Assembly (NCBI RefSeq): GCF_029871235.1
Contig: NZ_SSOM01000055.1
Location: forward strand, 1-64,000
Length of the DNA: 64,000 nt
Direction of reading: 5' to 3'
Source: Pseudomonas sp. BN411
GTDB lineage: Bacteria; Pseudomonadota; Gammaproteobacteria; Pseudomonadales; Pseudomonadaceae
Part shown: one piece after another, positions 42,400 to 54,070 of the stretch
Layout of the letters: each line of letters opens with the position of its first letter
Numbering within the stretch: position 1 is the first letter of the stretch
Notes under the pieces: generated by a model
What the model saw: the letters and a program-made list of their open reading frames with translations, nothing else
Databases searched by the model: none
Told to the model about the DNA's origin: nothing
Position numbers and translations under genes: made by a program

Positions 42400-43422
42400 A
42401 TGCCCCTCCCCCGATCGCCCCGGCGCAGCGCCATCAGCGTGCAATTGATGACCCAGTTCGGCCTCGACCAGGGCCTCACCCTGGAACAGTGCCTGGCCGG
42501 CACCGGGCTGGACTGGCGCCTGCTGGGCGACCCCGGCGCCGAGGTGGAGGCCAGCCAGGAACTGGAACTGTTGCGCAATCTGGCCCGCCTCCTCGGCCAG
42601 CGCCCCGGAATGGGCCTTGAGGCCGGACGGCGCTATCGCCTCAACACCTACGGCATCTGGGGCTTTGCCCTGCTGAGCAGCGCCACCTACCGCAGTGCAG
42701 CGCAACTGGGCCTGCGCTACCTGGACCTGACCTACGCCTTCCACAGCATGCATCTGGAGGAACGGGGCGATGAGGCATGGCTGACCCTTGAAGAGCAGTC
42801 GCCGCCCGAGGACCTGCGCAGCTTCCTGCTGGAACGCGATGTTTCCGGAGCTCTCAGCGTGCACCGCGACCTGGTCAATACCGAGATGCCCGTACTCCGC
42901 GCCCGTTTCCGCATTCCTTCGCCCGACGACATCGCTCCCTGGCGCGAACTGTTGGGGGTGACGCCCCTCTTCGGCGCGGACGACAACTGCATCGTGTTCT
43001 CCCGTTCACTGCTCGACCTTCCCCTGCCCGGTGCCAATCCGCAGGTGGCCGGGCATTGCGAGGAACAGTGCAGGATCATCCTGGCCCGCCGCCGGGAGCG
43101 CGCGGGCCTCGCCGGACGTGTCCGCGACCTGCTGCTGGCCCGGCCGGGGCAACTGCCGGATATGGAGCGCCTGGCGCAGACGCTGCACATGACTTCACGC
43201 ACCTTGCGGCGCAAGCTGGCAGCGGAAGGGACCAGCTTCCGGCAATTGCAGGAGGAAGTGCTGGGCGCGCTGGCCGAAGAACTGCTGAGCTCCACGGCGC
43301 TGCGTCTGGAAGAAATCGCCGAGCGCCTGGGCTATGGCGAAGTGTCGAACTTCATCCATGCCTTCAAGCGCTGGAAAGGGATTACGCCCCGTCAGTACAG
43401 GGCGTCCACTCGCGGAGCCTGA
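42400..43422 (+). CDS. AraC-family regulator with arabinose-binding-type N-domain
   Basis: 340 residues from ATG at 42400. N-terminal ligand domain of the OruR/ArgR-like group (GLTLEQCLAGTGLDWRLLGDP, YGIWGFALLSSATYRSA), then a C-terminal HTH with MERLAQTLHMTSRTLRRKLAAEG and AERLGYGEVSNFIHAFKRWKGITPRQYR. Divergent from the BVMO operon, which it probably activates. Confidence 0.93.
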   Translation: MPLPRSPRRSAISVQLMTQFGLDQGLTLEQCLAGTGLDWRLLGDPGAEVEASQELELLRNLARLLGQRPGMGLEAGRRYRLNTYGIWGFALLSSATYRSAAQLGLRYLDLTYAFHSMHLEERGDEAWLTLEEQSPPEDLRSFLLERDVSGALSVHRDLVNTEMPVLRARFRIPSPDDIAPWRELLGVTPLFGADDNCIVFSRSLLDLPLPGANPQVAGHCEEQCRIILARRRERAGLAGRVRDLLLARPGQLPDMERLAQTLHMTSRTLRRKLAAEGTSFRQLQEEVLGALAEELLSSTALRLEEIAERLGYGEVSNFIHAFKRWKGITPRQYRASTRGA

Positions 43423-43442
43423 ATCTCCGCGGGCGAGAGCGG

Positions 43443-43721
43443 TCAGCGGCCGGCGCGCGATTCGCGGATGTAGAAACGCGCCTTCTCGGCCTTGTTGGAG
43501 CAGCCCTCGAAGGCCTCGAACTGCTGCTGGGTCTTGGCTGCGGTCAGCAGGCTCAGCGCCTTGGAGTAGCTCACGGTTCCGGAGAAGCCTTCGGCCTTGG
43601 CCAGATCCAGTTCCTTCCAGGCGGCGTCGAGTTGGTCCGCGCAACTGTCGCGATAGGCCGTCTTGCCGGCGCAACCCGCTAACACAAGGGCGATCAGAGG
43701 CAGGCTGATCCAGGCTTTCAT
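43443..43721 (-). CDS. Small lipoprotein
   Basis: 92 residues. Signal peptide with lipobox LAGC (Cys17), then a helical mature part rich in Ala/Lys with two further Cys residues (SCADQLD, FEGCSNK) that may form a disulfide. It lies between the AraC and patatin genes on the opposite strand. No known family recognised. Confidence 0.8.
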   Translation of the reverse strand: MKAWISLPLIALVLAGCAGKTAYRDSCADQLDAAWKELDLAKAEGFSGTVSYSKALSLLTAAKTQQQFEAFEGCSNKAEKARFYIRESRAGR

Positions 43722-43907
43722 CGATATAACTCCTTTGTTGAAGATCGACAGAGTCTAGTTCCTCGGCAGACGGTTCGGTACCGGGAAGATTCAACTCCGT
43801 CTACTGGTCGACACGCACCGACCACCGGCCCTCGCCGGGGTACGGTGCACCTTGGCGGCGGCACTGACGCGGGCGTATCGTCAACTTCACTGACGGGGGA
43901 TTAGCGC

Positions 43908-44930
43908 ATGAGAAAACGCGTGGCACTGGTGTTGGGATCGGGGGGCGCGCGGGGCTACGCGCACATCGGCGTCATCGAGGAAATCGAGGCGCGCGGCTAT
44001 GAAATCGCCTGCATCGCCGGCTGCTCCATGGGGGCCGTGGTGGGCGGCATCTACGCCGCCGGCAAGCTGCACACCTATCGCGACTGGACCGAAAGCCTCG
44101 ACTACCTCGACGTATTGCGCCTGCTCGATGTGAGCTTCCGCCTGGGCGCCCTTCGCGGCGAGAAGGTGTTCGGACGCATTCGCGAGATCGTCGGCGAGAT
44201 CAATATCGAAGACCTCTCCATCCCCTATACGGCGGTGGCCACCGACCTTACCAACCAACAGGAAATCTGGTTCCAGGAGGGCTGCCTGCATCAGGCCATG
44301 CGGGCATCCGCTGCCATTCCCAGCCTGTTCACCCCAGTGGTCCAGGGCAGCCGCATGCTGGTCGATGGCGGCCTGCTCAACCCGCTGCCGATCGTTCCGG
44401 TGGTCTCCAGCCACTGTGACCTGATCATCGCCGTCAACCTCAACGCCACCACCCAGCGCGAGTACCAGCTTCCGGTGATCGAGCGGCCCCCGGCGATCAA
44501 GGGCCGCATTGACGCACTGATGGCCTCCCTCGGCTCACGCCTGCCCTTCCTCAAGCGCGGCCCGGAGGCCCACGACATCCTCGACCCGGAGAGCCTGCCC
44601 GGCGGCAACCCCTGGCTGGAGGACGTGGCGCCGCAGATGCAGCAGCCAGCCGCCGCCCCGGAAACCGACGGCGCGCCCAGGTCCGCCAGTGGCTCGCATG
44701 TCGTGGCCAACATCGGCCCCGCGTCCCTGCTGGACCTGGTGAACCAGAGTTTCGAGGTAATGCAGACGTCGCTCGCCCAGTACAAGATCGCCGGCTACCC
44801 GCCGGACATCCTGATCAACGTGCCCAAGCGCGTGTGCCGCTTCTTCGAGTTCTACAAGGCGCCGGAGCTGATCCAGCTAGGGCGGCAGATCGCCCGCGAG
44901 ACATTGGAGCGGTACGAGCAGGGGAATTAA
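43908..44930 (+). CDS. Patatin-like phospholipase
   Basis: 340 residues. Patatin landmarks: glycine-rich LGSGGARGYAHIG, nucleophile Ser40 in GCSMGAVVGG and the catalytic Asp in LVDGGLLNPLPI near residue 160. RssA/YchK-like bacterial members are cytosolic lipid acyl hydrolases. The C-terminal third (about 220-270) is an Ala/Pro-rich linker. Single gene. Confidence 0.92.
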   Translation: MRKRVALVLGSGGARGYAHIGVIEEIEARGYEIACIAGCSMGAVVGGIYAAGKLHTYRDWTESLDYLDVLRLLDVSFRLGALRGEKVFGRIREIVGEINIEDLSIPYTAVATDLTNQQEIWFQEGCLHQAMRASAAIPSLFTPVVQGSRMLVDGGLLNPLPIVPVVSSHCDLIIAVNLNATTQREYQLPVIERPPAIKGRIDALMASLGSRLPFLKRGPEAHDILDPESLPGGNPWLEDVAPQMQQPAAAPETDGAPRSASGSHVVANIGPASLLDLVNQSFEVMQTSLAQYKIAGYPPDILINVPKRVCRFFEFYKAPELIQLGRQIARETLERYEQGN

Positions 44931-44959
44931 GGGCCTTTTGGCCAGGGGTGAAGGGCTGT

Positions 44960-45057
44960 TGTAGGGGCGAATTCATTCGCCAAGCAGACTGCAGGTCTGC
45001 CCTGATGCTCCGATGAGGGCCGCTTCGCTGCCCTTGGCGAATGAATTCGCCCCTACA
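44960..45057. repeat. REP-like inverted pair
   Basis: TGTAGGGGCGAATTCATTCGCC ... GGCGAATGAATTCGCCCCTACA between convergent patatin and glutaminase genes. Spacer again has GCAGGTCTGCC. Confidence 0.88.
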
Positions 45058-45066
45058 GGCTGCGGC

Positions 45067-45975
45067 TCAGAAAATCGACCAGCCAATCCGCTGCGACAGC
45101 TTCTCCAGCGCCGCCATGCCGGCCAGGGAGTTGCCGGCTTCGTTGAGCTCCGGCGACCAGACACAGACGGTGAAGCGCCCCGGCACCACCGCGACGATGC
45201 CGCCCCCTACCCCGCTCTTGCCCGGCAGACCGACGCGGTAGGCGAAGTTGCCGGCTTCGTCGTAGAGGCCGCTGGTGGCCATGATGGCGTTCACCTGCTT
45301 GGCCTGACGCGGCGTGAGGACCAGCTCGCCGCTGTGGGGGCTGACGCCGTTGTTGGCGAGGAAGCTGAACGCCAGGGCCAGGTCGGCGCAGCTCATGCGG
45401 ATGGCGCAGTGGTGGAAGTAGCTATGCAGCACCGCCTCCACGTCGTTGTGGAAGTTGCCGAAGGACTGCATGAGGTAAGCCATGGCGGCATTGCGTGCGC
45501 GGTGCTGGTATTCCGAACGCGCCACCACTTCATCCGAAACCACATGGGTGTTGCCGGACAGCCGCCGGACGAAATCACGCATGGACAACGACGGTGCGGC
45601 GAAGCGCGACTGGTTGATATCGCAGATCACCAGGGCGCCGGCGTTGATGAAGGGGTTGCGCGGTACGCCGCGCTCGAATTCCAGCTGCACCAGCGAGTTG
45701 AACGGCTGGCCCGAAGGCTCGTGTCCCAGGCGCTGCCAGATGTCCTCCCCCGAATGCTGGATGGCCTGCACCAGGCTGAAGACCTTGGAAATACTCTGGA
45801 TGGAGAACGGCGTCAGGCCGTCGCCGGCGTAGTACATCTCGCCGTCATTGCTGTAGACGGCAATACCGAACTGGTCCGCACTGACACAGGAAAGCGCGGG
45901 GATGTAACTGGCGACCTTGCCCTGGCCGATCAGGGGGCGGACTTCGTCGAGGATTTCGTTCAACAACTGCTGCAT
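45067..45975 (-). CDS. glsA: Glutaminase (serine-dependent beta-lactamase fold)
   Basis: 302 residues from ATG at 45975, the standard glutaminase length; the longer frame is rejected. The active-site SxxK is in [12 protein letters not shown] and the protein has PFINAGALV and YNDR-type residues as in this family. It deamidates glutamine to glutamate and ammonia. Single gene. Confidence 0.95.
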   Translation of the reverse strand: MQQLLNEILDEVRPLIGQGKVASYIPALSCVSADQFGIAVYSNDGEMYYAGDGLTPFSIQSISKVFSLVQAIQHSGEDIWQRLGHEPSGQPFNSLVQLEFERGVPRNPFINAGALVICDINQSRFAAPSLSMRDFVRRLSGNTHVVSDEVVARSEYQHRARNAAMAYLMQSFGNFHNDVEAVLHSYFHHCAIRMSCADLALAFSFLANNGVSPHSGELVLTPRQAKQVNAIMATSGLYDEAGNFAYRVGLPGKSGVGGGIVAVVPGRFTVCVWSPELNEAGNSLAGMAALEKLSQRIGWSIF

Positions 45976-46064
45976 GCCGGTCCTTCCGATGGGGGGAGCG
46001 CCTGCGCGCCCATGCAGCACTGGACGCGCGCCAAGTGTCCGACGGCACAGGGTAAATGCGCCGT

Positions 46065-46757
46065 TCAGGCTTCCTTCAGCCGATAGCCGATGCCCGCCTC
46101 GGTGATGATGAAACGCGGGTTGGCCGGATCATCGCCGAGCTTCTGCCGCAGGTGCCCCACCACCACTCGCAGGTAGTGGGTGTCCTCGACATGGGTCGGG
46201 CCCCAGATGTCCTTGAGTAGCTGCTGCTGGGTGACCACGCGGCCGAGGTGACGGGCCAAATGCGCGAGCACCGCGTACTCCTTGCGGGTCAGCGCCACCT
46301 CCTCGCCGTCGAGGGTGACCCGGCGATAGGCGAAGTCCAGCACCAGCGGGCCGCTGGCGATGCTCGCCTGCTGCTGTTCGCCAGGGCCGCCCTGGCGCAG
46401 CGCCACGCGCACGCGAGCGAGGAATTCCTGGATGCCGAAAGGCTTGGTCACGTAATCGTTGGCGCCGCCGTCCAGGGCCAGCACCTTCTCGCCTTCACTG
46501 GCGCGCACCGAGAGCACCAGCACCGGCACCTGGGACCATTCGCGCAATTCGCGCAGCACGTCCTGGCCGTCCATGTCCGGCAGGCCAAGGTCGAGCACGA
46601 CCATGTCAGGTCGGGCCAGCGCAGCCTGTTCCAGCCCTTCGCGGCCATTGGCGCCCTCCAGCACCCGATAGCCCTGGGCGGCCAGGCTGATGCGCAGGAA
46701 CTTGCGGATCTGCGCTTCGTCATCGATGACCAGGATGGTCGGTTGGTTGGTTGTCAT
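46065..46757 (-). CDS. kdpE: KdpE response regulator
   Basis: 230 residues from ATG at 46757. Receiver domain with acidic pocket VIDDEAQ, phosphoacceptor Asp56 in [12 protein letters not shown] and Lys in YVTKPFG, then an OmpR/PhoB winged helix ([20 protein letters not shown]). Phosphorylated by KdpD, it activates kdpFABC at low K+ or high osmolarity. It is separated from kdpD by a 163-bp gap containing a REP pair. The longer frame starts inside the REP and is rejected. Confidence 0.95.
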   Translation of the reverse strand: MTTNQPTILVIDDEAQIRKFLRISLAAQGYRVLEGANGREGLEQAALARPDMVVLDLGLPDMDGQDVLRELREWSQVPVLVLSVRASEGEKVLALDGGANDYVTKPFGIQEFLARVRVALRQGGPGEQQQASIASGPLVLDFAYRRVTLDGEEVALTRKEYAVLAHLARHLGRVVTQQQLLKDIWGPTHVEDTHYLRVVVGHLRQKLGDDPANPRFIITEAGIGYRLKEA

Positions 46758-46798
46758 GCTTGCTTCGTCGAATCCATTGCAAATGCGGACGCTTTTCC

Positions 46799-46895
46799 GT
46801 GGGGGCGAATTCATTCGCTATCCGGACCGAAGGTTCGGCCCCGGAAGCCATTGGGGGCAACTGCGTTGCCCTTAGCGAATGAATTCGCCCCCACA
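46799..46895. repeat. REP-like inverted pair between kdpD and kdpE
   Basis: GTGGGGGCGAATTCATTCGC ... GCGAATGAATTCGCCCCCAC inside the kdp operon. Confidence 0.88.
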
Positions 46896-46920
46896 AGATA
46901 ACGCGCCTGCTACGTCACTC

Positions 46921-49569
46921 TCATTCTTCTTCCAACTGCGGCTGCGGATGCAGCGGCAGGTGCAGGGTCAGGGTGGCGCCGCGGCCGTCCAGGCCATCGC
47001 CCACGGTCACGCGGCCGCCATGGGCACCGACCATGCCCTGGCAGATGGCCAGGCCCAGGCCCGTGCCCTGCCCGCCCCGGTCACCTCGGGCGGCGGTATA
47101 GAACATATCGAAGATCCTGTCGCGCTCATCCTGGGGAATGCCCGGCCCCTGGTCGCTGACGGAGAAACGCAATTCAGCTTCGTCCGCGTCCACGGCAACC
47201 CGCAGTCGCCCCTGGGTGGGCGAGAAGCGCGCGGCGTTCTCCAGCACATTGACCAGCGCCTGCTCGATCAATGCCGCGTGCACGTAAAGCAGCGGCAGTT
47301 GCTCCGGCACCTGGGTTTCCAGCTGCAATGGCGCCAGCACCGGACGCAGGCGCTGCAGGGCGCTGGCGACGATGTCCACCGGCGCCACCCAATCGCGCTC
47401 CAGCTTGAGGCCACCGTGGCCGAGGCGGGTCATGTCCAACAGGTTCTGGATGTAGCGATCGAGGCGCTCGGCCTCGTCACGGGTGCCTTCCAGCAGTTCA
47501 CGGCGATCGGCAATGGGGATGGCCTCGCCAAGGGCCAGCAAGCTGTCGATGGAACCGCGCATGGCGGTGAGCGGCGTGCGCAGGTCGTGGGACACCGACG
47601 CCAGCAACGCACTGCGCAGTTGCTCGGTTTCGCCGTGCAGGCGCGCCGCTTCCAGCTCTTCGGCCAGCTGCGCACGAGCCATGGCCTGCGCCAGGGGCTG
47701 GCCGAGGGCCGCGAGCAGGCGCCGGCGCTCGGCAGGCAATGGCGCCTCGTCACGGGGGCTGACGCCCAGCAGCACCAGCGGCCCTTCTTCTCCCGACAAC
47801 GGCAACCACCACCAACGGCCACCGGGCAAGGTGTCGGTGCCCAGGCCCGCAGGCTGGTCATGCTGCCAGGACCACTCCGCCGCCGCGCGCTCCTGGTCGA
47901 CCAGCAGGCGCTGGGCGCCGGCTTCCACCTTCCACACGCCGTCACGACCACGGGACAGCAGGCAGACCTCCACGTCCGACCAGGCGCCGAACTGCTGCAC
48001 GGCGACGTTGAGCACGGCCTGTCGGTCGGTGGCAGCGGTGAGCTTGCGCGAGAGGTCGAGCAGCGCGGTGGTTTCCGACTGGGTGTCGCGCAGCGCATTC
48101 AGTTGGCGGCGCTGGCGTGAAGCCAGGTTGCCGGTGAGCCCGGCCATCAGCAGGAAGAACAGCAGGGTCAGCACGTCTTCCTGGCGGGCGATGGTCAGGG
48201 AGAAAGTCGGCGGGATGAACAGGAAGTCATAGGCGAGGAACGACAACCCGGCGCACAGCAGCGCCGGCCCCAGGCTGCTACGCACCGCCACCAAAAGCAC
48301 AGCGGCGAGGAACACCAGGGATATGTTGGGCAGCTCCAGGGTATGGGATACCGCCCAGGCCAGCGCGCTGGCGGCGATGGCCGCGAGCACCGCCAGGCCA
48401 TAGTCCACCAGGCGGGTCGGATGGCTGGCGCGCGGACTGGCCGGGCGACGGTCCGCCTCGGTGTCGAGCACGCTGACTTCCAGCCCTTCGGCCAGGTACA
48501 ACAGGCGCTCCGCCAGGCCACGACCGAGCAACCGGCGGCGCAGGCGTTGGCGGCTGCGACCCACCAGCAGCAGGCTGGCGCGGCGCTCGTCGGCGTGTTC
48601 CACCAGCGCCTTTGCCACGGACTCCGCACGCAGGGTCACCACTTCCCCACCCAGGCGCTCGGCCAGTTGCTGGGCACCCTGCAGGCGCGCTCGCACCTCC
48701 TCGGAACGGGCGCGGCCGGTATCCACGTACACCACCGACCAGGGCAGGTGGCGCCGCTCGGCCACCCGGCTGGCGTGGCGCACCAGACGCTCGGCCTGGT
48801 GGTCGCCGTCGATCCCCACCAACAGTCGTCCACGCACGGCGGGTGCTTCCAGGCCACGCTGGCGATAGCGGCGGTTGAGGTCGGCATCCACCCGCGCGGC
48901 GGCGGTCTGCATGGCCAGCTCGCGCAAGGCGGTGAGGTTGGTCTGGGAGAAGAAGGCATCGATGGCGGCGCGGGCCTGCTCGGGCACGTAGACCTTGCCT
49001 TCGCGCAGGCGCTCCAGCAGCTCGCGGGGCGGCAGGTCGATCAGCAGGATCTCGTCGGCTTCCTGGAGGACCCAGTCCGGCAGGGTCTCGCGCACCTGCA
49101 CACCCGTGATGTCGCGGACCTGGTCGTTCAGCGCTTCGAGGTGCTGGACGTTGACCGTGGTGTAGACGTCGATTCCCGCGTCGAGCAGCTCCTCCACGTC
49201 CTGCCAGCGCTTGGAATGGCGGCTGCCGGGTGCGTTGGTGTGGGCCAGCTCGTCCACCAGCACCAGTCGCGGCGGATGGTCGAGGATGCCGTCCAGGTCC
49301 ATTTCGGTGAGCGGCATGCCGCGATACTCGAAGCGCCGCAGCGGTTGCTGCGGCAACCCCGCGAGCATGGCTTCGGTTTCCGCGCGCCCGTGGGTTTCCA
49401 CCACCCCAGCACGCAGGTCGACGCCCTGGCGCAATTGCGCCTGGGCGGCCTGGAGCATGGCGTAGGTCTTGCCCACGCCAGGTGCCGCGCCGAGGAATAC
49501 TTTCAGGCGGCCACGCCCGCCCTGGGGCATGTCGGCCAGCAGCGCATCGGCGCGCAGGGCATCACTCAT
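46921..49569 (-). CDS. kdpD: KdpD sensor histidine kinase
   Basis: 882 residues. N-terminal KdpD domain with Walker [14 protein letters not shown], a USP-like domain (about 240-360), four membrane helices (about 400-490), a GAF-type region, HisKA with phosphoacceptor His in [11 protein letters not shown], and HATPase with [12 protein letters not shown] and [13 protein letters not shown]. It senses K+ limitation and turgor at the inner membrane and phosphorylates KdpE. Its start overlaps the kdpC stop by 4 bp. Confidence 0.95.
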   Translation of the reverse strand: MSDALRADALLADMPQGGRGRLKVFLGAAPGVGKTYAMLQAAQAQLRQGVDLRAGVVETHGRAETEAMLAGLPQQPLRRFEYRGMPLTEMDLDGILDHPPRLVLVDELAHTNAPGSRHSKRWQDVEELLDAGIDVYTTVNVQHLEALNDQVRDITGVQVRETLPDWVLQEADEILLIDLPPRELLERLREGKVYVPEQARAAIDAFFSQTNLTALRELAMQTAAARVDADLNRRYRQRGLEAPAVRGRLLVGIDGDHQAERLVRHASRVAERRHLPWSVVYVDTGRARSEEVRARLQGAQQLAERLGGEVVTLRAESVAKALVEHADERRASLLLVGRSRQRLRRRLLGRGLAERLLYLAEGLEVSVLDTEADRRPASPRASHPTRLVDYGLAVLAAIAASALAWAVSHTLELPNISLVFLAAVLLVAVRSSLGPALLCAGLSFLAYDFLFIPPTFSLTIARQEDVLTLLFFLLMAGLTGNLASRQRRQLNALRDTQSETTALLDLSRKLTAATDRQAVLNVAVQQFGAWSDVEVCLLSRGRDGVWKVEAGAQRLLVDQERAAAEWSWQHDQPAGLGTDTLPGGRWWWLPLSGEEGPLVLLGVSPRDEAPLPAERRRLLAALGQPLAQAMARAQLAEELEAARLHGETEQLRSALLASVSHDLRTPLTAMRGSIDSLLALGEAIPIADRRELLEGTRDEAERLDRYIQNLLDMTRLGHGGLKLERDWVAPVDIVASALQRLRPVLAPLQLETQVPEQLPLLYVHAALIEQALVNVLENAARFSPTQGRLRVAVDADEAELRFSVSDQGPGIPQDERDRIFDMFYTAARGDRGGQGTGLGLAICQGMVGAHGGRVTVGDGLDGRGATLTLHLPLHPQPQLEEE

Positions 49570-50117
49570 CGAGTCATCTCGTTCAACGCAGTGTTAAGGG
49601 CCAGCACATTGACCACCGCCGGCCCCACCAGCGGCCGTTCGGTGTTCTGTTCCACCAGGCGCTCCAGGGAATCGGCCGGCAGACCGCGTTCGGCGGCGAT
49701 GCGCGGAATCTGGAAGTGCGCGGCGGCCGGCGGCAGGTGCGGGTCGAGGCCACTGCCAGAGGTGGTGACCAGGGCCATGGGCACTTTGCCGTGACCTTCG
49801 GTGGCCAGGCGATGTGCATCCTTGTTGATACGTTCGGCCAGGGCCGGGTTGCTCGGCGCCAGGTTGCTGGCGCCGCTGGCCACGGTGGCGAAACTCGCTG
49901 CCGAGGGGCGCGGCTGGAACCACTCGGGGCCTTCGAAATTCTGCGCCAGCAGGGAGCTGCCGCGCACCTCGCCCTTGGCATCCCGCACCAGGCTGCCATT
50001 GGCCTGCTCGGGGAAGGCCAGTTGGGCGATGCCGGTGACGGTGAGCGGATAGGCGACGCCAGTAATCAGGGTCATCAGGGCCAGGAGGCTAATGGCTGGG
50101 CGGAGTTGGCTAAGCAT
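49566..50117 (-). CDS. kdpC: KdpC subunit
   Basis: 183 residues. N-terminal membrane helix ([21 protein letters not shown]), then a periplasmic domain with QANGSLV and [20 protein letters not shown]. It stabilises the KdpFABC K+-uptake ATPase. The 87-bp gap after kdpB contains a repeat. Confidence 0.95.
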   Translation of the reverse strand: MLSQLRPAISLLALMTLITGVAYPLTVTGIAQLAFPEQANGSLVRDAKGEVRGSSLLAQNFEGPEWFQPRPSAASFATVASGASNLAPSNPALAERINKDAHRLATEGHGKVPMALVTTSGSGLDPHLPPAAAHFQIPRIAAERGLPADSLERLVEQNTERPLVGPAVVNVLALNTALNEMTR

Positions 50118-50174
50118 ATTCAGTTCCTCGCGGGAAATCTAAGTTGGGAAGAGGTATCTGCCCCCTCCCCCAAA

Positions 50175-50198
50175 CCCCTCTCCCCGGAGGGAAAGGGG
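50175..50198. repeat. CCCTCTCCC-type palindrome between kdpC and kdpB
   Basis: CCCCTCTCCCCGGAGGGAAAGGGG, an imperfect stem of the same repeat family as 32854 and 35769. Confidence 0.7.
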
Positions 50199-50204
50199 TG
50201 AGTT

Positions 50205-52259
50205 TCAGACCAGGCCGACGGCGTTCAGCAGGACGTCGATAACCTTGATGCCGATGAAGGGGGCGACGATGCCGCCCAGGCCGTAGATCAACAGGTTGCG
50301 GCGCAGCAGGCTGGCGGCATCGCTGGCCTGCACCCGGACTCCGCGCAGGGCCAGCGGGATCAGCGCGATGATGATCAGCGCGTTGAACACGATGGCCGAG
50401 AGGATCGCGCTCTGCGGACTGGCCAGCTGCATCACGTTGAGCACGCCGAGCTGCGGGTAGATGCCGGCGAACAGCGCAGGGAGGATGGCGAAGTACTTGG
50501 CCACGTCGTTGGCCACCGAGAAGGTGGTCAGGGCGCCACGGGTGACCAGCAGTTCCTTGCCCACCTGCACCACGTCCAGCAGCTTGGTCGGGTCGGAATC
50601 CAGGTCCACCAGGTTGGCGGCCTCGCGGGCGGCCTGGGTGCCGTCGTTCATGGCCAGGCCGACGTCGGCCTGGGCCAGCGCCGGGGCATCGTTGGCACCG
50701 TCGCCGCACATGGCGACCATCTTGCCCTCGCCCTGCTCCTGGCGAATGCGCGCCAGCTTCTTCTCCGGCGTGGCTTCGGCGATCACGTCATCCACCCCGG
50801 CCTCGGCGGCGATCGCAGCAGCGGTCAGCGGGTTGTCGCCGGTCACCATCACAGTGCGGATGCCCATCTGCCGCAGCTCGGCGAAGCGATCGCGGATGCC
50901 GGGCTTGACCACGTCCTTCAGGTGGATGGCGCCCAGCAACTTGCCATCGGCCGCCACCAGCAGCGGGGTGCCGCCGCTCTGGGCGATCTTCTCGATCTCG
51001 CGGGCCAGCGGTGCCGGTACGTCCTGACGCGTGATGCCAACCCAATCGAGCACCGCGTCCACCGCGCCCTTACGGTAGCTGCGCCCTGCCCGGTCGGCGC
51101 CGGAAAGACGGGTCTCGGCGGTGAAGGGAATCGCAGTGATCTCCTCGCGGGCGGGCTCCTGCATCGAATGCAGCGCACGCAGGTATTCGACGATGGACTT
51201 GCCTTCCGGCGTTTCATCGGCCAGGGAAGCCAGCAGCGCGGCGTCGGAGAGTTCCTTGCCGGCCACGCTGGGCGCCTTGATCATCGCGCTGCAGCGGCGG
51301 TTGCCGAAGGTGATGGTGCCGGTCTTGTCCAGCAGCAGCACATGCACGTCGCCTGCGGCTTCCACCGCGCGGCCGGACTTGGCGATCACGTTCAGGCGCA
51401 CCAGGCGGTCCATGCCGGCGATGCCGATGGCCGACAGCAGGCCGCCGATGGTGGTGGGGATCAGCGTCACCAGCAACGCCACCAGGTACACCAGCGGCAG
51501 GTCGCCGCCGGCGAAACGGGCGAAGGGCTGCAGGGTGGCCACCACCAGCAGGAAGATCAGGGTCAGGCCGATCAGCAGGATGTCCAGCGCGACTTCGTTG
51601 GGGGTCTTCTGGCGCTTGGCGCCTTCCACCAGGGCGATCATCCGGTCCAGGGTGGATTCGCCCGGGTTGGCGGTGACCTTCACCAGCAGCCAGTCGGACA
51701 CGATGCGGGTGTTGCCGGTGACGGCGGAACGGTCGCCGCCGGACTCGCGGATCACCGGCGCCGATTCACCCGTAATGGCTGCTTCGTTGACGGCAGCGAT
51801 CCCCTCGATCACCTCGCCATCGCCAGGGATCAGCTCCCCGGCCTCCACCCGCACCACGTCACCGCGACGCAGGCTCGCCGCAGGCACGGTCTCGAACTGG
51901 CCATTGCTCTTGCGACGGCGGGAGGTCAGGCCCTGGCTGCCGGCGCGCAGGCTATCGGCACGGGCCTTGCCACGGCCTTCGGCCAGGGCTTCGGCGAAGT
52001 TGGCGAAGAGCACGGTGAACCACAGCCAGAGGGCGATCTGCACGGCCAAACCGGTACTCACCGCCGGGTTGGGGATGAAGCAGAGGACGGTGGTCAACAC
52101 GGCGGTCAGCTCGACCACCAGTATCACCGGCGAACGCATCAGCTGGCGCGGATCGAGCTTGACGAAGACCTGGCGCAGCGCCGGTTTCCACAGCGCGGCG
52201 AAGGAGGTCTTGGGTTGCTGCTTGGCGCCGCTTTTGAGCGCCTGCATGGGGGCATTCAT
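50205..52259 (-). CDS. kdpB: KdpB P-type ATPase subunit
   Basis: 684 residues from the ATG at 52259, which gives the best spacing from AGGGAG; ATG 52262 and TTG 52265 are alternatives. Motifs: [10 protein letters not shown], phosphorylated Asp in [20 protein letters not shown] and [20 protein letters not shown]. It hydrolyses ATP to drive K+ uptake with KdpA. Confidence 0.96.
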   Translation of the reverse strand: MNAPMQALKSGAKQQPKTSFAALWKPALRQVFVKLDPRQLMRSPVILVVELTAVLTTVLCFIPNPAVSTGLAVQIALWLWFTVLFANFAEALAEGRGKARADSLRAGSQGLTSRRRKSNGQFETVPAASLRRGDVVRVEAGELIPGDGEVIEGIAAVNEAAITGESAPVIRESGGDRSAVTGNTRIVSDWLLVKVTANPGESTLDRMIALVEGAKRQKTPNEVALDILLIGLTLIFLLVVATLQPFARFAGGDLPLVYLVALLVTLIPTTIGGLLSAIGIAGMDRLVRLNVIAKSGRAVEAAGDVHVLLLDKTGTITFGNRRCSAMIKAPSVAGKELSDAALLASLADETPEGKSIVEYLRALHSMQEPAREEITAIPFTAETRLSGADRAGRSYRKGAVDAVLDWVGITRQDVPAPLAREIEKIAQSGGTPLLVAADGKLLGAIHLKDVVKPGIRDRFAELRQMGIRTVMVTGDNPLTAAAIAAEAGVDDVIAEATPEKKLARIRQEQGEGKMVAMCGDGANDAPALAQADVGLAMNDGTQAAREAANLVDLDSDPTKLLDVVQVGKELLVTRGALTTFSVANDVAKYFAILPALFAGIYPQLGVLNVMQLASPQSAILSAIVFNALIIIALIPLALRGVRVQASDAASLLRRNLLIYGLGGIVAPFIGIKVIDVLLNAVGLV

Positions 52260-52271
52260 CATCAATCTCCC

Positions 52272-53972
52272 TTAGAGGCCCTGAATCAACGCGATATGTT
52301 CGGCAATCGGCCCGAGGGCCAGCGCCGGAAGGAAGGTCAGGCCGCCCACCAGCAGGATGGTCAGGGTCAGCAGGGTGACAAACAGCGGACCATGGGTGGG
52401 GAAGCTGTTGGCGCCGAGCGGCGCGCGTTTCTTCATCGCCAGGCTGCCGGCGATGGCCAGTACCGGGAGGATGTAGCCGAAGCGGCCAAGGAGCATCGCC
52501 AGCCCGATCAGCACGTTGTGGAACGGGGTGTTGGCACCGAAACCGGCGAAGGCCGAGCCGTTGTTGGCGGTACCCGAGGTGTAGGCGTAGAGGGCCTGGC
52601 TGAAGCCGTGGGCACCGGGGTTGGTGATGGACGCCGCCGGGCCGTCGAGGCTGATGGCCAGGCCGCAGAACACCAGCACGCCCACCGGCATCACCAGCAG
52701 TGTGGCGACCAGCAGGCGCACTTCGCGGGCTTCCAGTTTCTTGCCGAGGTATTCCGGGGTGCGGCCGATCATCAGGCCAGCGAGGAACACGGCGATCAGC
52801 ACGAACAGCAGCATGCCGTAGAGGCCGGCACCGACACCGCCGAAGATGATCTCGCCGAGCATCATGTTGAACATCGGGACCATCCCGCCCATTGCGCTGA
52901 AGCTGTCGTGCATGGCGTTCACCGAGCCGTTGGACGCGGCCGTGGTGGTCACCGCCCAGAGCGCCGAGGCGGTGATGCCGAAGCGACTTTCCTTGCCTTC
53001 CAGGGAGCCGGCCTGCTCGATGGGCAGCGCGGCCAGGGCAGGGTTCGGCTGGTACTCGCTGTAGAGGGTCACGCCCAGACCAATGACGAACAGCACCAGC
53101 ATGCAGGCCAGCAGTGCGCGGCTCTGGCGCAGGTCCTTGACGTAGTGGCCGAAGGTGAACACCAGGGCCGCCGGGATCAGGATGATGGAGGCCACTTCCA
53201 GCAAGTTGCTCCAGGCGGTGGGGTTTTCGAACGGGTGCGCGGAGTTGACGCCGAAGAAGCCGCCGCCGTTGGTGCCGAGCTGCTTGATGGCGATCTGGCT
53301 GGCGGCCGGGCCGAGCGGGATGCTTTGGTCCGCGCCCTGCAGGGTCACGGCGTGGGCGTAGTCGAGGAAGGTCTGCGGAACGCCCTGCCAGACCAGGAAC
53401 AGCGCCAGCACCACGCACAGCGGAAGCAGCCCGTAGAGGGTGCCGCGAGTCAGGTCGACCCAGAAGTTGCCCAGGCGGTCGGTGCTGCGGCGGCTGATGC
53501 CACGGGCGAACACCACCAGTACGCAGAGGCCGACGGCGGCGCTGACGAAATTCTGCACGCCAAGGCCGACCATCTGGCTGAAGTAACTCAACGCCGCTTC
53601 GCCGCTGTAGGCCTGCCAGTTGGTGTTGGTGACGAAGCTCACCGCCGTGTTGAACGCCAGGCTCCATTCCAGGCCCGGCAGCTTCTGCGGATTCAGTGGC
53701 AGCGCACCCTGCAGCATGAGGATGGCGAACAACAGCACGAAGCCCGCCACGTTGAAGGCCAGCAAGGCTGCGCAGTAGCCCTTCCAGTCCTGTTCACGCT
53801 CGGCGTCGACGCCGGAGAGGCGGTAGCAGAAACGCTCCACGGGCGCTAGGACCGGGGTCAGGAAGGTGCGTTGCCCCTCCATCACCCGGTAATAGAAACG
53901 CCCGAGGAAGGGTGCCGGCGTCAGCACCAGCACGAAGAAGGCCAGGATGAGGCCGATGTCCTGAAGTTGCAT
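52272..53972 (-). CDS. kdpA: KdpA K+-translocating subunit
   Basis: 566 residues with about ten membrane helices and four degenerate K+ selectivity-filter repeats, e.g. [48 protein letters not shown] and [18 protein letters not shown]. It binds K+ from the periplasm. It starts 8 bp after kdpF. Confidence 0.96.
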   Translation of the reverse strand: MQLQDIGLILAFFVLVLTPAPFLGRFYYRVMEGQRTFLTPVLAPVERFCYRLSGVDAEREQDWKGYCAALLAFNVAGFVLLFAILMLQGALPLNPQKLPGLEWSLAFNTAVSFVTNTNWQAYSGEAALSYFSQMVGLGVQNFVSAAVGLCVLVVFARGISRRSTDRLGNFWVDLTRGTLYGLLPLCVVLALFLVWQGVPQTFLDYAHAVTLQGADQSIPLGPAASQIAIKQLGTNGGGFFGVNSAHPFENPTAWSNLLEVASIILIPAALVFTFGHYVKDLRQSRALLACMLVLFVIGLGVTLYSEYQPNPALAALPIEQAGSLEGKESRFGITASALWAVTTTAASNGSVNAMHDSFSAMGGMVPMFNMMLGEIIFGGVGAGLYGMLLFVLIAVFLAGLMIGRTPEYLGKKLEAREVRLLVATLLVMPVGVLVFCGLAISLDGPAASITNPGAHGFSQALYAYTSGTANNGSAFAGFGANTPFHNVLIGLAMLLGRFGYILPVLAIAGSLAMKKRAPLGANSFPTHGPLFVTLLTLTILLVGGLTFLPALALGPIAEHIALIQGL

Positions 53973-53980
53973 GTGGCCTC

Positions 53981-54070
53981 CTAGCCGCGCTCGGCGCGCA
54001 GCAGCGCGACCAGCAGATAGATGAAAAGCCCCATGGCCAGGACCAGGGACACCCCGTCGAGAATGCTCAT
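53981..54070 (-). CDS. kdpF: KdpF small subunit
   Basis: 29 residues from ATG at 54070, the normal KdpF length. A single membrane helix ([18 protein letters not shown]) followed by RAERG. It stabilises the KdpABC complex. First gene of the operon. Confidence 0.93.
   Translation of the reverse strand: MSILDGVSLVLAMGLFIYLLVALLRAERG

Noticed and set aside
50922-53849. 975-codon plus-strand frame opposite kdpA/kdpB
   Set aside because: Long His/Gln/Gly-rich antisense shadow typical of high-GC genomes; kdpA and kdpB motifs are on the other strand.
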